Position numbers and translations under genes: made by a program
NCBI RefSeq assembly: GCF_001938945.1
Contig: NZ_MKIO01000039.1
Span: 237,198 to 301,197 of the forward strand
DNA from: Xaviernesmea rhizosphaerae
GTDB lineage: Bacteria > Pseudomonadota > Alphaproteobacteria > Rhizobiales > Rhizobiaceae
Direction of reading: 5' to 3'
DNA: 64,000 nt
In this document: positions 34,087 to 43,594 of the stretch, in pieces
Numbering within the stretch: position 1 is the first letter of the stretch
Layout of the letters: every line of letters begins with the position of its first letter
The notes under the pieces: model-generated
Told to the model about the DNA's origin: nothing
What the model saw: only the letters and a program-made list of their open reading frames with translations
Database searches by the model: none

Positions 34087-36798
34087 TTACGCCTCGTAGG
34101 CGCCGTGGCAGTGCTTGTACTTCTTGCCCGAGCCACAGGGGCAGGCTTCGTTGCGCGGCACCTTGCCCCAGGTGGCCGGATTGTTGGGGTCGCGGTGCTC
34201 CGGCGGCACATAGGCCAGATCGCCGCCGGCGGGCGCGAATTCGTCCTCGCCCGTCAGGGGATCGATGTGGTGAGCCTGCATGACGGGAAGCGTCGGCTCC
34301 GGCTCCTGGCGCTCCTGCACCAGTTCCACGCGCATCAGCTGCGAGACCGCGGTCTGGCGCAGATTGACGAGCAGGGCCTGGAACAGCTCGAAGGCCTCGC
34401 TCTTGTATTCCTGCAGCGGATCGCGCTGGGCATAGCCGCGGAAGCCGATGACCGAGCGCAGATGGTCGAGATTGACGATATGCTCGCGCCAGAGATGGTC
34501 GAGCGTCTGCAGCACGATCGAGCGCTCGACATAATGCATGATCTCGGGGCCGAAGCGCTCCGCCCGGTCGGCGGCCGCGGCATTGGCGGCGGCCATGATG
34601 CGCTCGCGGATGTCGTTCTCGTCAATGCCTTCCTCGGCGGCCCAGGCCGCCAGCGGCAGGTCGAGATTGAGCGTGCCGCGCACGTCTTCGGTGAGGCCCT
34701 CGATGTCCCATTGTTCGGCATAGGCCTTTTCCGGCACGCGCCGGGCGACCATGTCTTCCACCACCTCGCGGCGCATGTCGGCGACGGTCTCGGACAGATC
34801 GGTGGAGTCCATCACTTCCAGGCGCTGCTCGAAGATCACCTTGCGCTGGTCGTTGATGACGTCGTCATATTTCAAGAGGTTCTTGCGCGTGTCGAAGTTG
34901 CGCGCCTCGACCTTCTTCTGCGCCCGTTCCACCGCCTTGTTGATCCAGACGTGGACGATGGCCTCGCCTTCCTTCAGGCCGAGCTTCTGCAGCATGCTGT
35001 CCATGCGCTCGGACCCGAAGATGCGCATCAGATCGTCCTGCAGCGACAGGAAGAACTTGGAGCGGCCGGGGTCGCCCTGACGGCCGGAGCGGCCGCGCAG
35101 CTGGTTGTCGATGCGCCGGCTTTCATGGCGCTCGGTCGCCAGAACATAGAGACCGCCCGCGGCCAGCGCCTGTTCTTTCAGCCGCTGCACATCGGCGCGG
35201 ATCGCCTGTTCGCGCGCCTCGCGCTCGGGGCCCTGCTCCATGTCGCCAAGTTCGGCCTCGATGCGCATGTCGAGATTGCCGCCGAGCTGGATGTCGGTGC
35301 CGCGGCCGGCCATGTTGGTGGCGATCGTCACCGCGCCGGGCACGCCGGCCTGGCTGACGATATAGGCTTCCTGCTCGTGATAGCGCGCGTTCAGCACCTG
35401 GAAGCCGGTGAAGCCGGCCCGGCGCAGAAGCTCGGCCAGGAGCTCCGACTTCTCGATCGAGGTGGTGCCGACGAGAACGGGCTGGTTCTTCTCGCGGGCG
35501 TGGCGGATCTCCTCGACGATCGCCTTGTATTTCTCTTCCGCCGTCCGGTAGATCTCGTCATCCTCGTCGATGCGGCGCACCGGCAGATTGGTCGGCACTT
35601 CCACGACCTCGAGACCGTAGATGTTGCCGAACTCTTCCGCTTCGGTCGAGGCCGTGCCGGTCATGCCGCCCAGCTTCTCGTACATGCGGAAATAGTTCTG
35701 GAAGGTGATCGAGGCCAGAGTCTGGTTTTCCGGCTGGATCTGCACCTTTTCCTTGGCTTCGAGCGCCTGGTGCTGCCCTTCGGAATAGCGGCGGCCCGGC
35801 ATCATGCGGCCGGTGAATTCGTCGATGATGACGATCTCGTCGTTGCGGACGATGTAGTCCTTGTCGCGGGTGAAGAGCTTGTGGGCCTTCAGCGCATTGT
35901 TGACGTGGTGAACGATCGCCACGTTCTCCACGTCGTAGAGCGACTCGCCCTTGAGCAGGCCGGCCTCGCGCAGCAGGTTTTCCAGCTTCTCGGTGCCGAC
36001 TTCGGAGAAGTTGGCCGAGCGCTGCTTCTCGTCGATCTCGTAGTCTTCTTCCGACAGGAGCGGGATGAAGGCGTCGATGGCGGTATAGAGTTCCGAGCGG
36101 TCGTCGAGCGGGCCGGAAATGATCAGCGGTGTGCGTGCCTCGTCGATCAGGATCGAGTCCACCTCGTCGACGATGGCGAAGAAGTGGCCGCGCTGCACCA
36201 TCTGGCCGCGCTCATACTTCATGTTGTCGCGCAGATAGTCGAAGCCGAGCTCGTTGTTGGTGGCATAGGTGATGTCGCAGGCATAGGCGTCGCGGCGCTG
36301 CTCATCGCTAAGCCCGTGAACGATCACGCCGGTGCTCAGGCCGAGGAAGCCGTAGACCCGCCCCATGATCGCGCTGTCGCGGCTGGCCAGATAGTCGTTG
36401 ACGGTAACGACGTGGACGCCCTTGCCGGCCAGCGCGTTCAGATAAACCGGCAGGGTGGCGACCAGCGTCTTGCCTTCGCCGGTCTTCATTTCGGCGATCG
36501 CACGTTCATGCAGGATCATGCCGCCGATCAGCTGGACGTCGAAGGGGCGCAGGCCGAGCACGCGGCGCGCCGCCTCGCGCGCCACCGCGAAGGCGGGAAC
36601 GAGGAGGTCGTCCAGCGTCGTGCCCTGCTCGATCTGGGCGCGGAACTCGGCGGTCTTTCCGGCCAGCGCCGCGTCCGAAAGCGCCTTCATCTCCTCTTCC
36701 AGTGCGTTGATGGCCTGAACCCGGGTGCGGTAGCCCTTGACGCGACGATCGTTGGAAGAGCCGAAGAGTTTGCGGGCGAGGCCGCCGAGACTGACCAT
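34087..36798 (-). CDS. secA: preprotein translocase ATPase SecA
   Basis: A 903-residue SecA, the motor that drives proteins through SecYEG. Walker A is MKTGEGKTL (about 105-112), the DEAD-like motif VDEVDSILIDEARTPLIISG follows, IRD/ATTN region motifs NMAGRGTDIQLGG and GRSGRQGDPG are intact, and the C-terminal zinc-binding tail is CPCGSGKKYKHCHG, which binds SecB and lipids. The ATG at 36798 is taken; a GTG lies one codon upstream and is the alternative. AAAGGACC precedes it. It is divergent from the PPIase gene across about 250 bp, and terminated by the hairpin at 34022-34054. Confidence 0.97.
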   Translation of the reverse strand: MVSLGGLARKLFGSSNDRRVKGYRTRVQAINALEEEMKALSDAALAGKTAEFRAQIEQGTTLDDLLVPAFAVAREAARRVLGLRPFDVQLIGGMILHERAIAEMKTGEGKTLVATLPVYLNALAGKGVHVVTVNDYLASRDSAIMGRVYGFLGLSTGVIVHGLSDEQRRDAYACDITYATNNELGFDYLRDNMKYERGQMVQRGHFFAIVDEVDSILIDEARTPLIISGPLDDRSELYTAIDAFIPLLSEEDYEIDEKQRSANFSEVGTEKLENLLREAGLLKGESLYDVENVAIVHHVNNALKAHKLFTRDKDYIVRNDEIVIIDEFTGRMMPGRRYSEGQHQALEAKEKVQIQPENQTLASITFQNYFRMYEKLGGMTGTASTEAEEFGNIYGLEVVEVPTNLPVRRIDEDDEIYRTAEEKYKAIVEEIRHAREKNQPVLVGTTSIEKSELLAELLRRAGFTGFQVLNARYHEQEAYIVSQAGVPGAVTIATNMAGRGTDIQLGGNLDMRIEAELGDMEQGPEREAREQAIRADVQRLKEQALAAGGLYVLATERHESRRIDNQLRGRSGRQGDPGRSKFFLSLQDDLMRIFGSERMDSMLQKLGLKEGEAIVHVWINKAVERAQKKVEARNFDTRKNLLKYDDVINDQRKVIFEQRLEVMDSTDLSETVADMRREVVEDMVARRVPEKAYAEQWDIEGLTEDVRGTLNLDLPLAAWAAEEGIDENDIRERIMAAANAAAADRAERFGPEIMHYVERSIVLQTLDHLWREHIVNLDHLRSVIGFRGYAQRDPLQEYKSEAFELFQALLVNLRQTAVSQLMRVELVQERQEPEPTLPVMQAHHIDPLTGEDEFAPAGGDLAYVPPEHRDPNNPATWGKVPRNEACPCGSGKKYKHCHGAYEA

Positions 36799-37050
36799 CA
36801 CTGGTCCTTTCGTTCAAAGTCGTGCGGCGGTTCAGGCGCGGGCCGTGAAAGCGGCGCATGAAAAAGCGCTGAAACGCCCGGAATGTCTTCTGGACGCGAG
36901 GTTGCGTGACAGATAAGAGGGGGGTCGAATGATGTCAACGGGACTTGCCGCGCCCTAAGGCTACACATCGGCCACAATCTGATGCTTCCCAGGGCGCGAC
37001 CGAGGCGGCCGCGCATGGCGGCGCGCCGGATCCCATGGAAAGGGTATAGG

Positions 37051-37941
37051 ATGTCGAAACTGAAGTTGCTCGCCACCGTGGCCTTCGTCGCCCTGATGGC
37101 GGCGAACGGTGCCGCCGTCGCGCAGGACGCCGCGGCCGATCCGGTGGTGGCCAAGGTCGGCGACGCTGAGATCCACAAGTCGGAACTGGACCTTGCGGTC
37201 AACTCGCTCGATCCGCAGCTGGCCCAGCTGTCGGACGAACAGAAGCAGGCGGCGGCTCTTTCCGGCCTGATCGACGTGAAGCTGCTTGCCAAGGACGCCT
37301 CCCAGGAAGGGCTCGGCAATGACGCGGCCTTCAAGCAGCGCATCGCCTATCTGACCGATCGCGAGCTGCACAATGCCTATTTCAAGAAGCATGTGGTCGA
37401 CGCGGTGACCGATGCCGAGGTGAAGGCGCGCTACGACAAGGAAGTCGCCGCCATCAAGCCGCAGGAAGAGGTGAAGGCACGCCACATCCTGGTCAAGACT
37501 GAGGACGAGGCCAAGGCTGTCATCAAGGAACTGGATGCCGGCAAGGACTTCGCCGCGCTCGCCAAGGAAAAGTCGACCGATCCGAACAAGGATGACGGCG
37601 GCGATCTCGGCTACTTCACCAAGGACCGCATGGTGCCGGAATTCTCCGACGCCGCCTTCGCGCTCGAAAAGGGCAAGTATTCCAAGGAACCGGTCAAGAC
37701 GCAGTTCGGCTATCACGTCATCCTCGTCGAGGATAAGCGCATGCAGCCGCCGCCGCCGCTCGATCAGGTCGCCCCGCAGGTCAAGCAGCTCGTCATGCGC
37801 GACAAGTACCTGGCGCTTCTGGAAGCCGCCAAGTCCAAGTCCGGCGTCGACATTGCCGATCCCGCGCTGAAGAAGGCCTATGACGAGGCCAACAAGGCCG
37901 AAGCCGAGGGTGCCGAAGGTGCCGAGGGCGGCCAGAACTGA
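37051..37941 (+). CDS. periplasmic parvulin-type peptidyl-prolyl isomerase
   Basis: A 296-residue secreted PPIase. A Sec signal peptide (MSKLKLLATVAFVALMAANG with a likely AVAQ cleavage) is followed by a SurA-type helical domain (about 30-125) and one parvulin domain (VKARHILVKTEDEA ... FGYHVILVEDKR, about 142-235), then a Glu/Ala-rich tail. It resembles PpiC/PrsA folding factors that act on outer-membrane or secreted proteins, in keeping with its divergent neighbour secA. AAGGG precedes the ATG at 37051. The terminator at 38022 follows it. Confidence 0.9.
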   Translation: MSKLKLLATVAFVALMAANGAAVAQDAAADPVVAKVGDAEIHKSELDLAVNSLDPQLAQLSDEQKQAAALSGLIDVKLLAKDASQEGLGNDAAFKQRIAYLTDRELHNAYFKKHVVDAVTDAEVKARYDKEVAAIKPQEEVKARHILVKTEDEAKAVIKELDAGKDFAALAKEKSTDPNKDDGGDLGYFTKDRMVPEFSDAAFALEKGKYSKEPVKTQFGYHVILVEDKRMQPPPPLDQVAPQVKQLVMRDKYLALLEAAKSKSGVDIADPALKKAYDEANKAEAEGAEGAEGGQN

Positions 37942-38021
37942 TCGAACCCGCCCGTCGCGTTCCTTACGCTTCGGTGCCCGATCTGTCGTCAGGCCGTCGT
38001 CTCGGCATGATTTGACTATCC

Positions 38022-38052
38022 ATCCCGAGGGCGTCCGCGCCTTCGGGATTTT
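38022..38052 (+). terminator. terminator after the PPIase gene
   Basis: ATCCCGA G GGCG, loop TCCG, CGCC T TCGGGAT followed by TTTTC: a 12-bp stem with one G-T wobble. It ends 67 bp before the argJ ATG, so argJ needs its own promoter or read-through. Confidence 0.75.
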
Positions 38053-38118
38053 CGTATGGCCCGGCCGCTGGCCGGTCGTCCGCTTCCTTTCATGTCCTTC
38101 CTTTCGCAGGGTGTGCCC

Positions 38119-39360
38119 ATGTCGACTTCCGTTTCCCCGCTCGCGCCGAAAACCTTCGCCACCGTTCCGCCGCTGCGTGGCGTCCGCATGGCCACCGCCG
38201 AGGCCGGCATCAAGTACAAGAACCGGACGGATGTGCTGATGATGGTGTTCGACAAGCCGGCCGCCGCCGCCGGCGTCTTCACCCGCTCGCGCTGCCCCTC
38301 GGCCCCCGTCGATTTCTGCCGCAAGAACCTTTCCGGCGGCACGGCCCGCGCCGTCGTGGTCAATTCCGGCAATGCCAATGCCTTCACCGGCAAGAAGGGC
38401 CGCGCCGCCACCGAGCTCACGGCCTCTTCGGCCGCCGCTGCCGTCGGCTGCGCCGAGAGCGAGGTGTTCCTCGCTTCCACCGGCGTGATCGGCGAGCCGC
38501 TCGATGCCACCAAGTTTGCCGGCGTGCTCTCGGACATGCAGGGCCGCGCCTCCGAGGACTTCTGGTTCGAGGCCGCCAAGTCCATCATGACCACCGACAC
38601 CTATCCCAAGGTCGCCACCCGCACCGCCGAGATCGGCGGCGTCACGGTGACGATCAACGGCATTGCCAAGGGCGCCGGCATGATCGCGCCCGATATGGCC
38701 ACCATGCTCTCCTTCGTCGTCACCGATGCGGCCATCGCCGCGCCGGTTCTGCAGGAACTGCTGTCGATCGGCGTCGGCCCCAGCTTCAACTCGGTGACCG
38801 TCGACAGCGACACCTCGACCTCCGACACGCTGATGCTGTTTGCGACCGGCGCTGCCGAGGCCGATGGCCAGGCGCCCGTGACCGATGTCGCTGACCCCGC
38901 GATCGACGGCTTCCGGGCTGCGCTGAACGATCTGCTCAGGGACCTGGCGCTGCAGGTGGTGCGCGACGGCGAGGGCGCCCGCAAGATGGTGGCCGTCACC
39001 GTCGAGGGGGCAGAAAGCGATGCATCGGCCAAGCGCATCGCGCTGTCGATCGCCAATTCGCCGCTGGTCAAGACGGCGGTTGCCGGCGAGGACGCCAATT
39101 GGGGCCGCGTCGTCATGGCGGTCGGCAAGTCGGGCGAGGCGGCCGATCGCGACCGGCTGGCCATCTGGTTCGGCGATGTGCGCGTGGCCGTCGATGGCGA
39201 GCGCGATCCGGACTATTCCGAGGCGGAGGCCTCCGCCGTGATGAAGCAGCAGGACATCGCCATCCGCGCCGAGATCGGTCTCGGCTCCGGCCGCGCGACG
39301 GTCTATACCTGCGACCTCACAAAGGAATATGTCGAGATCAACGGCGACTACCGGAGCTGA
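38119..39360 (+). CDS. argJ: bifunctional glutamate N-acetyltransferase/N-acetylglutamate synthase
   Basis: A 413-residue enzyme of the cyclic arginine pathway that transfers acetyl from N-acetylornithine to glutamate and, in bifunctional forms, also from acetyl-CoA. The self-cleavage site is intact: the nucleophile is T195 in APDMATMLSF, which becomes the N-terminus of the beta chain. GAGMIAPD and NSGNANAFTG are also family marks. The methionine at 38119 (MSTSVSPLAPKTF) is chosen over earlier in-frame starts. The GNAT gene follows 11 bp later, so they are co-transcribed. Confidence 0.95.
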   Translation: MSTSVSPLAPKTFATVPPLRGVRMATAEAGIKYKNRTDVLMMVFDKPAAAAGVFTRSRCPSAPVDFCRKNLSGGTARAVVVNSGNANAFTGKKGRAATELTASSAAAAVGCAESEVFLASTGVIGEPLDATKFAGVLSDMQGRASEDFWFEAAKSIMTTDTYPKVATRTAEIGGVTVTINGIAKGAGMIAPDMATMLSFVVTDAAIAAPVLQELLSIGVGPSFNSVTVDSDTSTSDTLMLFATGAAEADGQAPVTDVADPAIDGFRAALNDLLRDLALQVVRDGEGARKMVAVTVEGAESDASAKRIALSIANSPLVKTAVAGEDANWGRVVMAVGKSGEAADRDRLAIWFGDVRVAVDGERDPDYSEAEASAVMKQQDIAIRAEIGLGSGRATVYTCDLTKEYVEINGDYRS

Positions 39361-39371
39361 CGGACAGGCGG

Positions 39372-40145
39372 ATGCGGGATGCGACGACGGCCAGCGTGCT
39401 GGCAAGCGTGCGGCGGCTGGAGGCCGTTGCTTTCCGGGCCTGGCCGGCCGAGCAGGCGATCTATGATGGCAGCTGGCTGATCCGGCTGGCCAAGGGCCAT
39501 CCGTCCAAGCGGCTGAACAGCCTCAATCCGCTCGATCCCGGCGACCGGCGCGACATTGCCGGCCGCCTGGCCCGGGCGGCCGAGCGCTTTGCCGCCATCG
39601 GCCGGCCGCTCACCGTGCGGCTGACGCCGCTGGCCCCGCCGGAGCTGCATGCGCATCTGGAGGGCGAGGGCTGGGAGCGCTTCGACGAATCGATCGTCAT
39701 GAGCGCGGATCTGGCGCAGGCCGCAACGGATGGCATCGACCAGCTGCCGCTGCGCGACACCAGGCGCTTCGTCGAGGCGCGGCTGGCCATATCGGCCGAG
39801 CCTGACAGCCTGCGCGAGGCGCTGGTGTCCATTCTCGATTCCATCAAGCCGGAGACCGGGCTGTTCCTGCTGCAGTCGGGCGAGCGGCCGACGGCGGTGA
39901 CGCTGGGCGTGCTCGATGGCGGGCTGATCGGTCTGGAGCAGGTGGCGGTGGCGCAGGATCTGCGCGGCCAGGGCCTGGGCATGGCAGTGGTGCAGGCGGC
40001 GCTGCGCTGGGGGCAGCTGCATGGCGCCCGGCAGGGCTGGCTGGCCGTCGGCGCCGACAATGCGCCGGCCTGCGCGCTCTATCGCAAGCTCGGCTTCGCC
40101 GAGGTCTATCGCTACGCCTATTATCGCGAAAGGAAACGACCATGA
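39372..40145 (+). CDS. GNAT family N-acetyltransferase
   Basis: A 257-residue protein whose C-terminal half carries the GNAT acetyl-CoA fold: LEQVAVAQDLRGQGLGMAVVQAAL (motif A), then ACALYRKLGFAEVYRYAYY (motif B). The N-terminal half (about 1-120) is a degenerate GNAT-like fold. Homologues are annotated as acetyltransferases encoded after argJ in rhizobia; substrate unknown. ACAGGCGG precedes the ATG, and its stop overlaps the start of mutT (ATGA). Confidence 0.85.
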   Translation: MRDATTASVLASVRRLEAVAFRAWPAEQAIYDGSWLIRLAKGHPSKRLNSLNPLDPGDRRDIAGRLARAAERFAAIGRPLTVRLTPLAPPELHAHLEGEGWERFDESIVMSADLAQAATDGIDQLPLRDTRRFVEARLAISAEPDSLREALVSILDSIKPETGLFLLQSGERPTAVTLGVLDGGLIGLEQVAVAQDLRGQGLGMAVVQAALRWGQLHGARQGWLAVGADNAPACALYRKLGFAEVYRYAYYRERKRP

Positions 40146-40555
40146 GCGCATCTCCCCGCCGTCTGGTGCTGGTTGCCGCCTGCGCGCTCGTCGATGGCGA
40201 CGGTCGTATTCTCCTGGCCCAACGGCCGGAAGGCAAGTCGCTGGCCGGCCTCTGGGAGTTTCCCGGCGGCAAGGTGGAGGCAGGCGAGACGCCGGAGGAG
40301 ACGCTGGTGCGCGAGCTGGAGGAAGAGCTCGGCATCCGCACGAAGATCGCCTGCCTCGCGCCGCTGACCTTCGCCAGCCATGCCTATCCGGATTTTCACC
40401 TGCTGATGCCGGTCTATGTCTGCCGCCGCTATGAGGGGCTGCCCCAGGGGCGGGAAGGGCAGGCGCTGAAATGGGTGCGCGCCTCAGCTTTGCGCGACTA
40501 TCCGATGCCGCCGGCCGACGAGCCGCTGATTCCCATCCTGCAGGATCTGCTCTGA
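40142..40555 (+). CDS. mutT: 8-oxo-dGTP diphosphatase (MutT, Nudix)
   Basis: A 137-residue Nudix hydrolase that cleans 8-oxo-dGTP from the nucleotide pool. The Nudix box GGKVEAGETPEETLVRELEEELG fits GX5EX7REUXEEXGU with no missing residue. The start MSASPRRLVLVAACALVDGDGRILLAQRP is typical of MutT. It overlaps the preceding GNAT gene by 4 bp and is therefore translationally coupled to the argJ operon. Confidence 0.93.
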   Translation: MSASPRRLVLVAACALVDGDGRILLAQRPEGKSLAGLWEFPGGKVEAGETPEETLVRELEEELGIRTKIACLAPLTFASHAYPDFHLLMPVYVCRRYEGLPQGREGQALKWVRASALRDYPMPPADEPLIPILQDLL

Positions 40556-40903
40556 CAGATTTCGCGACAGGGTTTTCCACAGCCTCGCGGTCGTCCCTGC
40601 CGTTTATTGGCGATCTGCCGAGACAGTGGACGATCACGCTGGCGTGAGAAGCCGCCTTCATCCCATGCTTACCGCAAGGTTGCGGTGCTTCGTTAATCGA
40701 ACGTTTATCTCCCTGAAGGCAAATTCGTCGTTAAGGAGAATCGTCTGTCCAGTCTTGGCGCAGGATGCTCCACGAGGCTGCAGGGTGCGGAGCGATTTTC
40801 AAGATCGCATCGGCCTGAAGCGGCCCGACAACAGGCAGAAAAAAGACGCGATTGGCGGCGGGAGGATGATGCATCCCGCTCGTTCGCAGCAATGAGGCAG
40901 GCG
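40556..40903 (+). other. 348-bp gap downstream of mutT, no gene
   Basis: A dyad ACCGCAA/TTGCGGT (40671-40686) and a CtrA-like TTAA-N7-TTTA (40693-40707) are present; a further TTAA occurs at 40732. No reading frame is convincing before the small membrane-protein gene. Confidence 0.45.
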
Positions 40904-41224
40904 ATGGCTGACGACGATTTTTGGACCACGGTTCAGGACAAGGACGATGTGCCGACGCCCTATCGGCGCACCGGCGTGCTCAACCTGTCGCTTCTTTTTG
41001 GCACGGCCGTCATCGCGCTGACGCTGATCGTCACGCCCATGCTGGCCTCGAAGAAGACGCCGAGCGTGCTGGCCGACGCGCCGGTCGTGCTTGACGATAC
41101 CGTCACCGGCTCGATCCCGAAGAGCGATGTCGACAAGCGCTACACCGTGCGCCGCAGCGTCATGCAGCCGATCCCCGGTGCCGTCTGCATCATCGACGCC
41201 AACGGCCAGTCGAGCGGCTGCTGA
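40904..41224 (+). CDS. single-span membrane protein, 106 aa, hypothetical
   Basis: MADDDFWTTVQDKDDVPTPYR is cytoplasmic and acidic, then one membrane span LSLLFGTAVIALTLIVTPML (about 28-47), then about 55 periplasmic residues with VVLDDTVTGSIPKS and a C-terminal pair of cysteines (GAVCIIDANG and SSGC) that could form a disulfide. GAGGCAG precedes the ATG at 40904. The protein is of a type seen in Rhizobiaceae but no function is known to me. Confidence 0.75.
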   Translation: MADDDFWTTVQDKDDVPTPYRRTGVLNLSLLFGTAVIALTLIVTPMLASKKTPSVLADAPVVLDDTVTGSIPKSDVDKRYTVRRSVMQPIPGAVCIIDANGQSSGC

Positions 41225-41266
41225 CGGCAGGTCTGTCTGCCCTCCCTGATTTCCGCCGCTCCGATC

Positions 41267-41289
41267 CGGGCCCTTCTGATGGGGGCCCG
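41267..41289. terminator. GC-rich hairpin at the convergent junction
   Basis: CGGGCCC (41267-41273) and GGGCCCG (41283-41289) pair exactly around 9 nt. It is in the 84-bp gap between the 106-aa protein gene and the methyltransferase gene, which converge. No T-run, so a bidirectional but weak terminator is possible. Confidence 0.4.
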
Positions 41290-41308
41290 CTGATACAGGC
41301 TCGCCGGA

Positions 41309-42169
41309 TCAGTCCTCCTTCACCTTCAGCGCATCCGCCAGCCGCATCTTGGCCGAACCGGGCTTGAGCGGCTGCTGCTGGCTTTCATGCGGGGCCCAGC
41401 CGGAGGCATAGATCAGCGTGAAGGTGGCGCGGATGCGGCCGTCGGGATCGGCATAGCGCGTGGCATAGAGCTCGGCCGCGCGCATCAGCACCTTGCGCGG
41501 CAGTGGCGTGCGGCTGCGGCCGGTGAGCGGATTGGCCATGCCCATGGCACGCAGGTCGCGGGCAAGGGCGAAGAGCGAATCATAGCGCACGGTGTAGCTA
41601 TCCGAATCAACCACCGGGAGGGCAAAGCCCGCGCGCTGCAAGAGGCCACCGACTTCGCGCACATCGGCGAAGGGGATGACGCGGGGGCTTGCGCCGCCCG
41701 TCACCTCGCTCTCGGCCGCCAGCATCACCTCGCGCAGCTCCTGCAGCGTGCCGGCGCCGGGAATGGCCGCCAGAAACAGTCCGTCCGGCGCCAGCGCCCG
41801 GCGCACCTGGATGAAGACGCCGGGCGTGTCGTTGGTCAGATGCAGCGAGAGGGGCGAGACGATGAGATTGGCGGAGGCCGGCGCCAGCGGCACGCGCTCC
41901 AGCGGCGCCACCAGCGTCTCAGGCCCGTCCGCTGCCGTCTCCACCCGCCTGACATGGCCGATCTTTCCCGTCGCCATCAGCCGCTCGGCCACCTGGCCGG
42001 TATAGCCGTGCAGCTCCACCGCCTCCTCGAAGCGGCGCTCGACCACATCGAGGCGGTCTGCGAGTTCCTGCGCCGCGATCTCCAGCAGGAAGGCGGCGGA
42101 GCGGTCGCCGGCGCCAAGCGCACGAGCGCGGCGGGCTTCGATGAGGGGCTGGTCAAACAGGAGTTCCAC
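41309..42169 (-). CDS. SAM-dependent methyltransferase (NDUFAF5/BioC-like)
   Basis: A 286-residue class I methyltransferase-like protein that begins VELLFDQPLIEARRARALGAGD. The usual glycine-rich SAM loop is weak here; the region ADGPETLVAPLERVPLAPASANLIVSPLSLHLTND keeps the post-I and motif II-III order, and RALAPDGLFLAAIPGAGTLQELRE is present. Homologues include NDUFAF5, a complex I assembly hydroxylase/methyltransferase. The start is GTG at 42167-42169, with AAAGGCAG upstream; the frame is open to 42247. It is divergent from comF. Confidence 0.85.
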   Translation of the reverse strand: MELLFDQPLIEARRARALGAGDRSAAFLLEIAAQELADRLDVVERRFEEAVELHGYTGQVAERLMATGKIGHVRRVETAADGPETLVAPLERVPLAPASANLIVSPLSLHLTNDTPGVFIQVRRALAPDGLFLAAIPGAGTLQELREVMLAAESEVTGGASPRVIPFADVREVGGLLQRAGFALPVVDSDSYTVRYDSLFALARDLRAMGMANPLTGRSRTPLPRKVLMRAAELYATRYADPDGRIRATFTLIYASGWAPHESQQQPLKPGSAKMRLADALKVKED

Positions 42170-42292
42170 GATAGACTGCCTTTGGATGGGTCTCGGTTGG
42201 CGGACGCGCGGGGCCACCCGTCCGTAAACGCGGTTTTCGCCGCGCATGCTTCAGCAAGCGGTCTTGCCGCTCCGGGTGACAAAGTCAACGCG

Positions 42293-43111
42293 ATGGATCA
42301 AGAACCGCCGAGCCGGGCTCTTCGTTTCATGCCCCCGAACTGGGCCTCACCACGGGCGGCCCCCGGTCACGTTGCGGGCTTCGCGCGCCGTGTGGCGCAG
42401 GCGGCCATCGACCTCCTTTTTCCGCCAGCCTGTCTCGGCTGTGGCCGGCAGATGGGCGTGCATGGCGGCGCCTGTGCCGCGTGCTGGGGCCGGCTGCGGC
42501 TGATCGAGCGTCCTTTCTGCCCGATCTATGGCACGCCCTTCGCGCTCGATCTCGGTCCCGGCATTTTGTCGCCCGAGGCGATCGCCTATCCCCCCGTCTT
42601 CGATCGGCTGCGGTCCGTCGCCCATCATGACGGGCTGGCGCGCCAGCTCGTGCACGGGCTGAAATATCGCGACCGGACCGACCTGGCCCCTGTCATGGCC
42701 GAATGGATGCTGCGCGCCAGCGATGGCGAGGTGGCGCGCGCGGAGGCGATCGTTGCCGTGCCGTTGCATGCGCTGCGGCTCGCCAGCCGGCGCTTCAACC
42801 AGTCGGCGGAGCTTGCCCGCGCCGTGGCGCGGCTGTCGGGCAAGCCTTTTCTGGCCGATGCCCTGCGCCGCTCGCGCCGCACGCGCCGCCAGGTCGGGCT
42901 TGGCCAGCGCCAGCGCGTCGAGAATGTGCGAGGTGCCTTCACGGTGACGCAGGAGGGGCGGGCTGAGATCTTCGGGCGCCGCCTGGTGCTGATCGATGAC
43001 GTGTACACCACCGGCGCCACGGTCAGCGCGGTGACCCGTGCGCTCAAGAAAGCCGGCGCGACGGAGGTCACGGTCTTGACCTTTGCCCGCGCCCTCGGCG
43101 ATCCTATATGA
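42293..43111 (+). CDS. ComF family protein (phosphoribosyltransferase-like)
   Basis: A 272-residue protein. The N-terminal zinc-finger-like part has CLGCGR and CAACW (about 43-64) and the type I PRTase fold has the loop VLIDDVYTTGATVSAVTRAL near residues 234-253. The ComF family was named from DNA uptake in Bacillus, but most proteobacterial members have no proven role. The start at 42293 (MDQEPPSRALRFM) has no strong ribosome binding site; a second methionine is at residue 14. It is followed by grxC on the same strand. Confidence 0.88.
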   Translation: MDQEPPSRALRFMPPNWASPRAAPGHVAGFARRVAQAAIDLLFPPACLGCGRQMGVHGGACAACWGRLRLIERPFCPIYGTPFALDLGPGILSPEAIAYPPVFDRLRSVAHHDGLARQLVHGLKYRDRTDLAPVMAEWMLRASDGEVARAEAIVAVPLHALRLASRRFNQSAELARAVARLSGKPFLADALRRSRRTRRQVGLGQRQRVENVRGAFTVTQEGRAEIFGRRLVLIDDVYTTGATVSAVTRALKKAGATEVTVLTFARALGDPI

Positions 43112-43322
43112 TGGACAAGCACCTGCCGGCTGGCACGGCATCCTGCGTCCCGCCGTTTTCGCGCCGTGGACCTCCCGCGGCACGTGGCTCTTGCGCCATC
43201 CCGCGGAACAGGGCAGGTGGCGTTGCGCGCGGCCGGGTCGGCCGGCTTGACATCGAATGAGCACGGCGCAGGCGGCCGAAATCCCGCCAACCGACCGTTC
43301 CCAGGATAAGGAAGACAGGATC

Positions 43323-43580
43323 ATGGCTACAGTCGTCATCTACACGCGCCAGGGGTGCGGCTATTGCGCCGCCGCCAAGGCTCTGCTCGAAAAGAAGGGC
43401 GTCGCCTATGAAGAGCATGACGCCACCGGCAAGCCGGAGGTGCGTGAGGAGATGATCGAACGGTCCCAGGGCGGCCGGACCTTCCCGCAGATCTTCATCG
43501 ACGGAAAGCATGTCGGCGGCTGCGACGATCTGCATGCGCTGGACCGCGCCGGCGAACTCGATCCGCTGCTGGCGGCTTGA
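43323..43580 (+). CDS. grxC: glutaredoxin 3
   Basis: An 85-residue dithiol glutaredoxin with the active site GCGYCAAAK (CGYC), the cis-Pro region TFPQIFIDG and the GG pair in HVGGCDDLHAL. It reduces protein disulfides and mixed glutathione disulfides using glutathione. The ATG at 43323 fixes the usual length. The nitrilase-type gene starts 14 bp after its stop. Confidence 0.95.
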   Translation: MATVVIYTRQGCGYCAAAKALLEKKGVAYEEHDATGKPEVREEMIERSQGGRTFPQIFIDGKHVGGCDDLHALDRAGELDPLLAA

Positions 43581-43594
43581 CGGAGCGGGACGAG

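Noticed and set aside
34105..36861. 918-aa open frame on the plus strand
   Set aside because: Antisense to secA; no start signal or domain, and secA is unmistakable.
36961..39405. 814-aa open frame on the minus strand
   Set aside because: Antisense to the PPIase and argJ genes, which have clear motifs.
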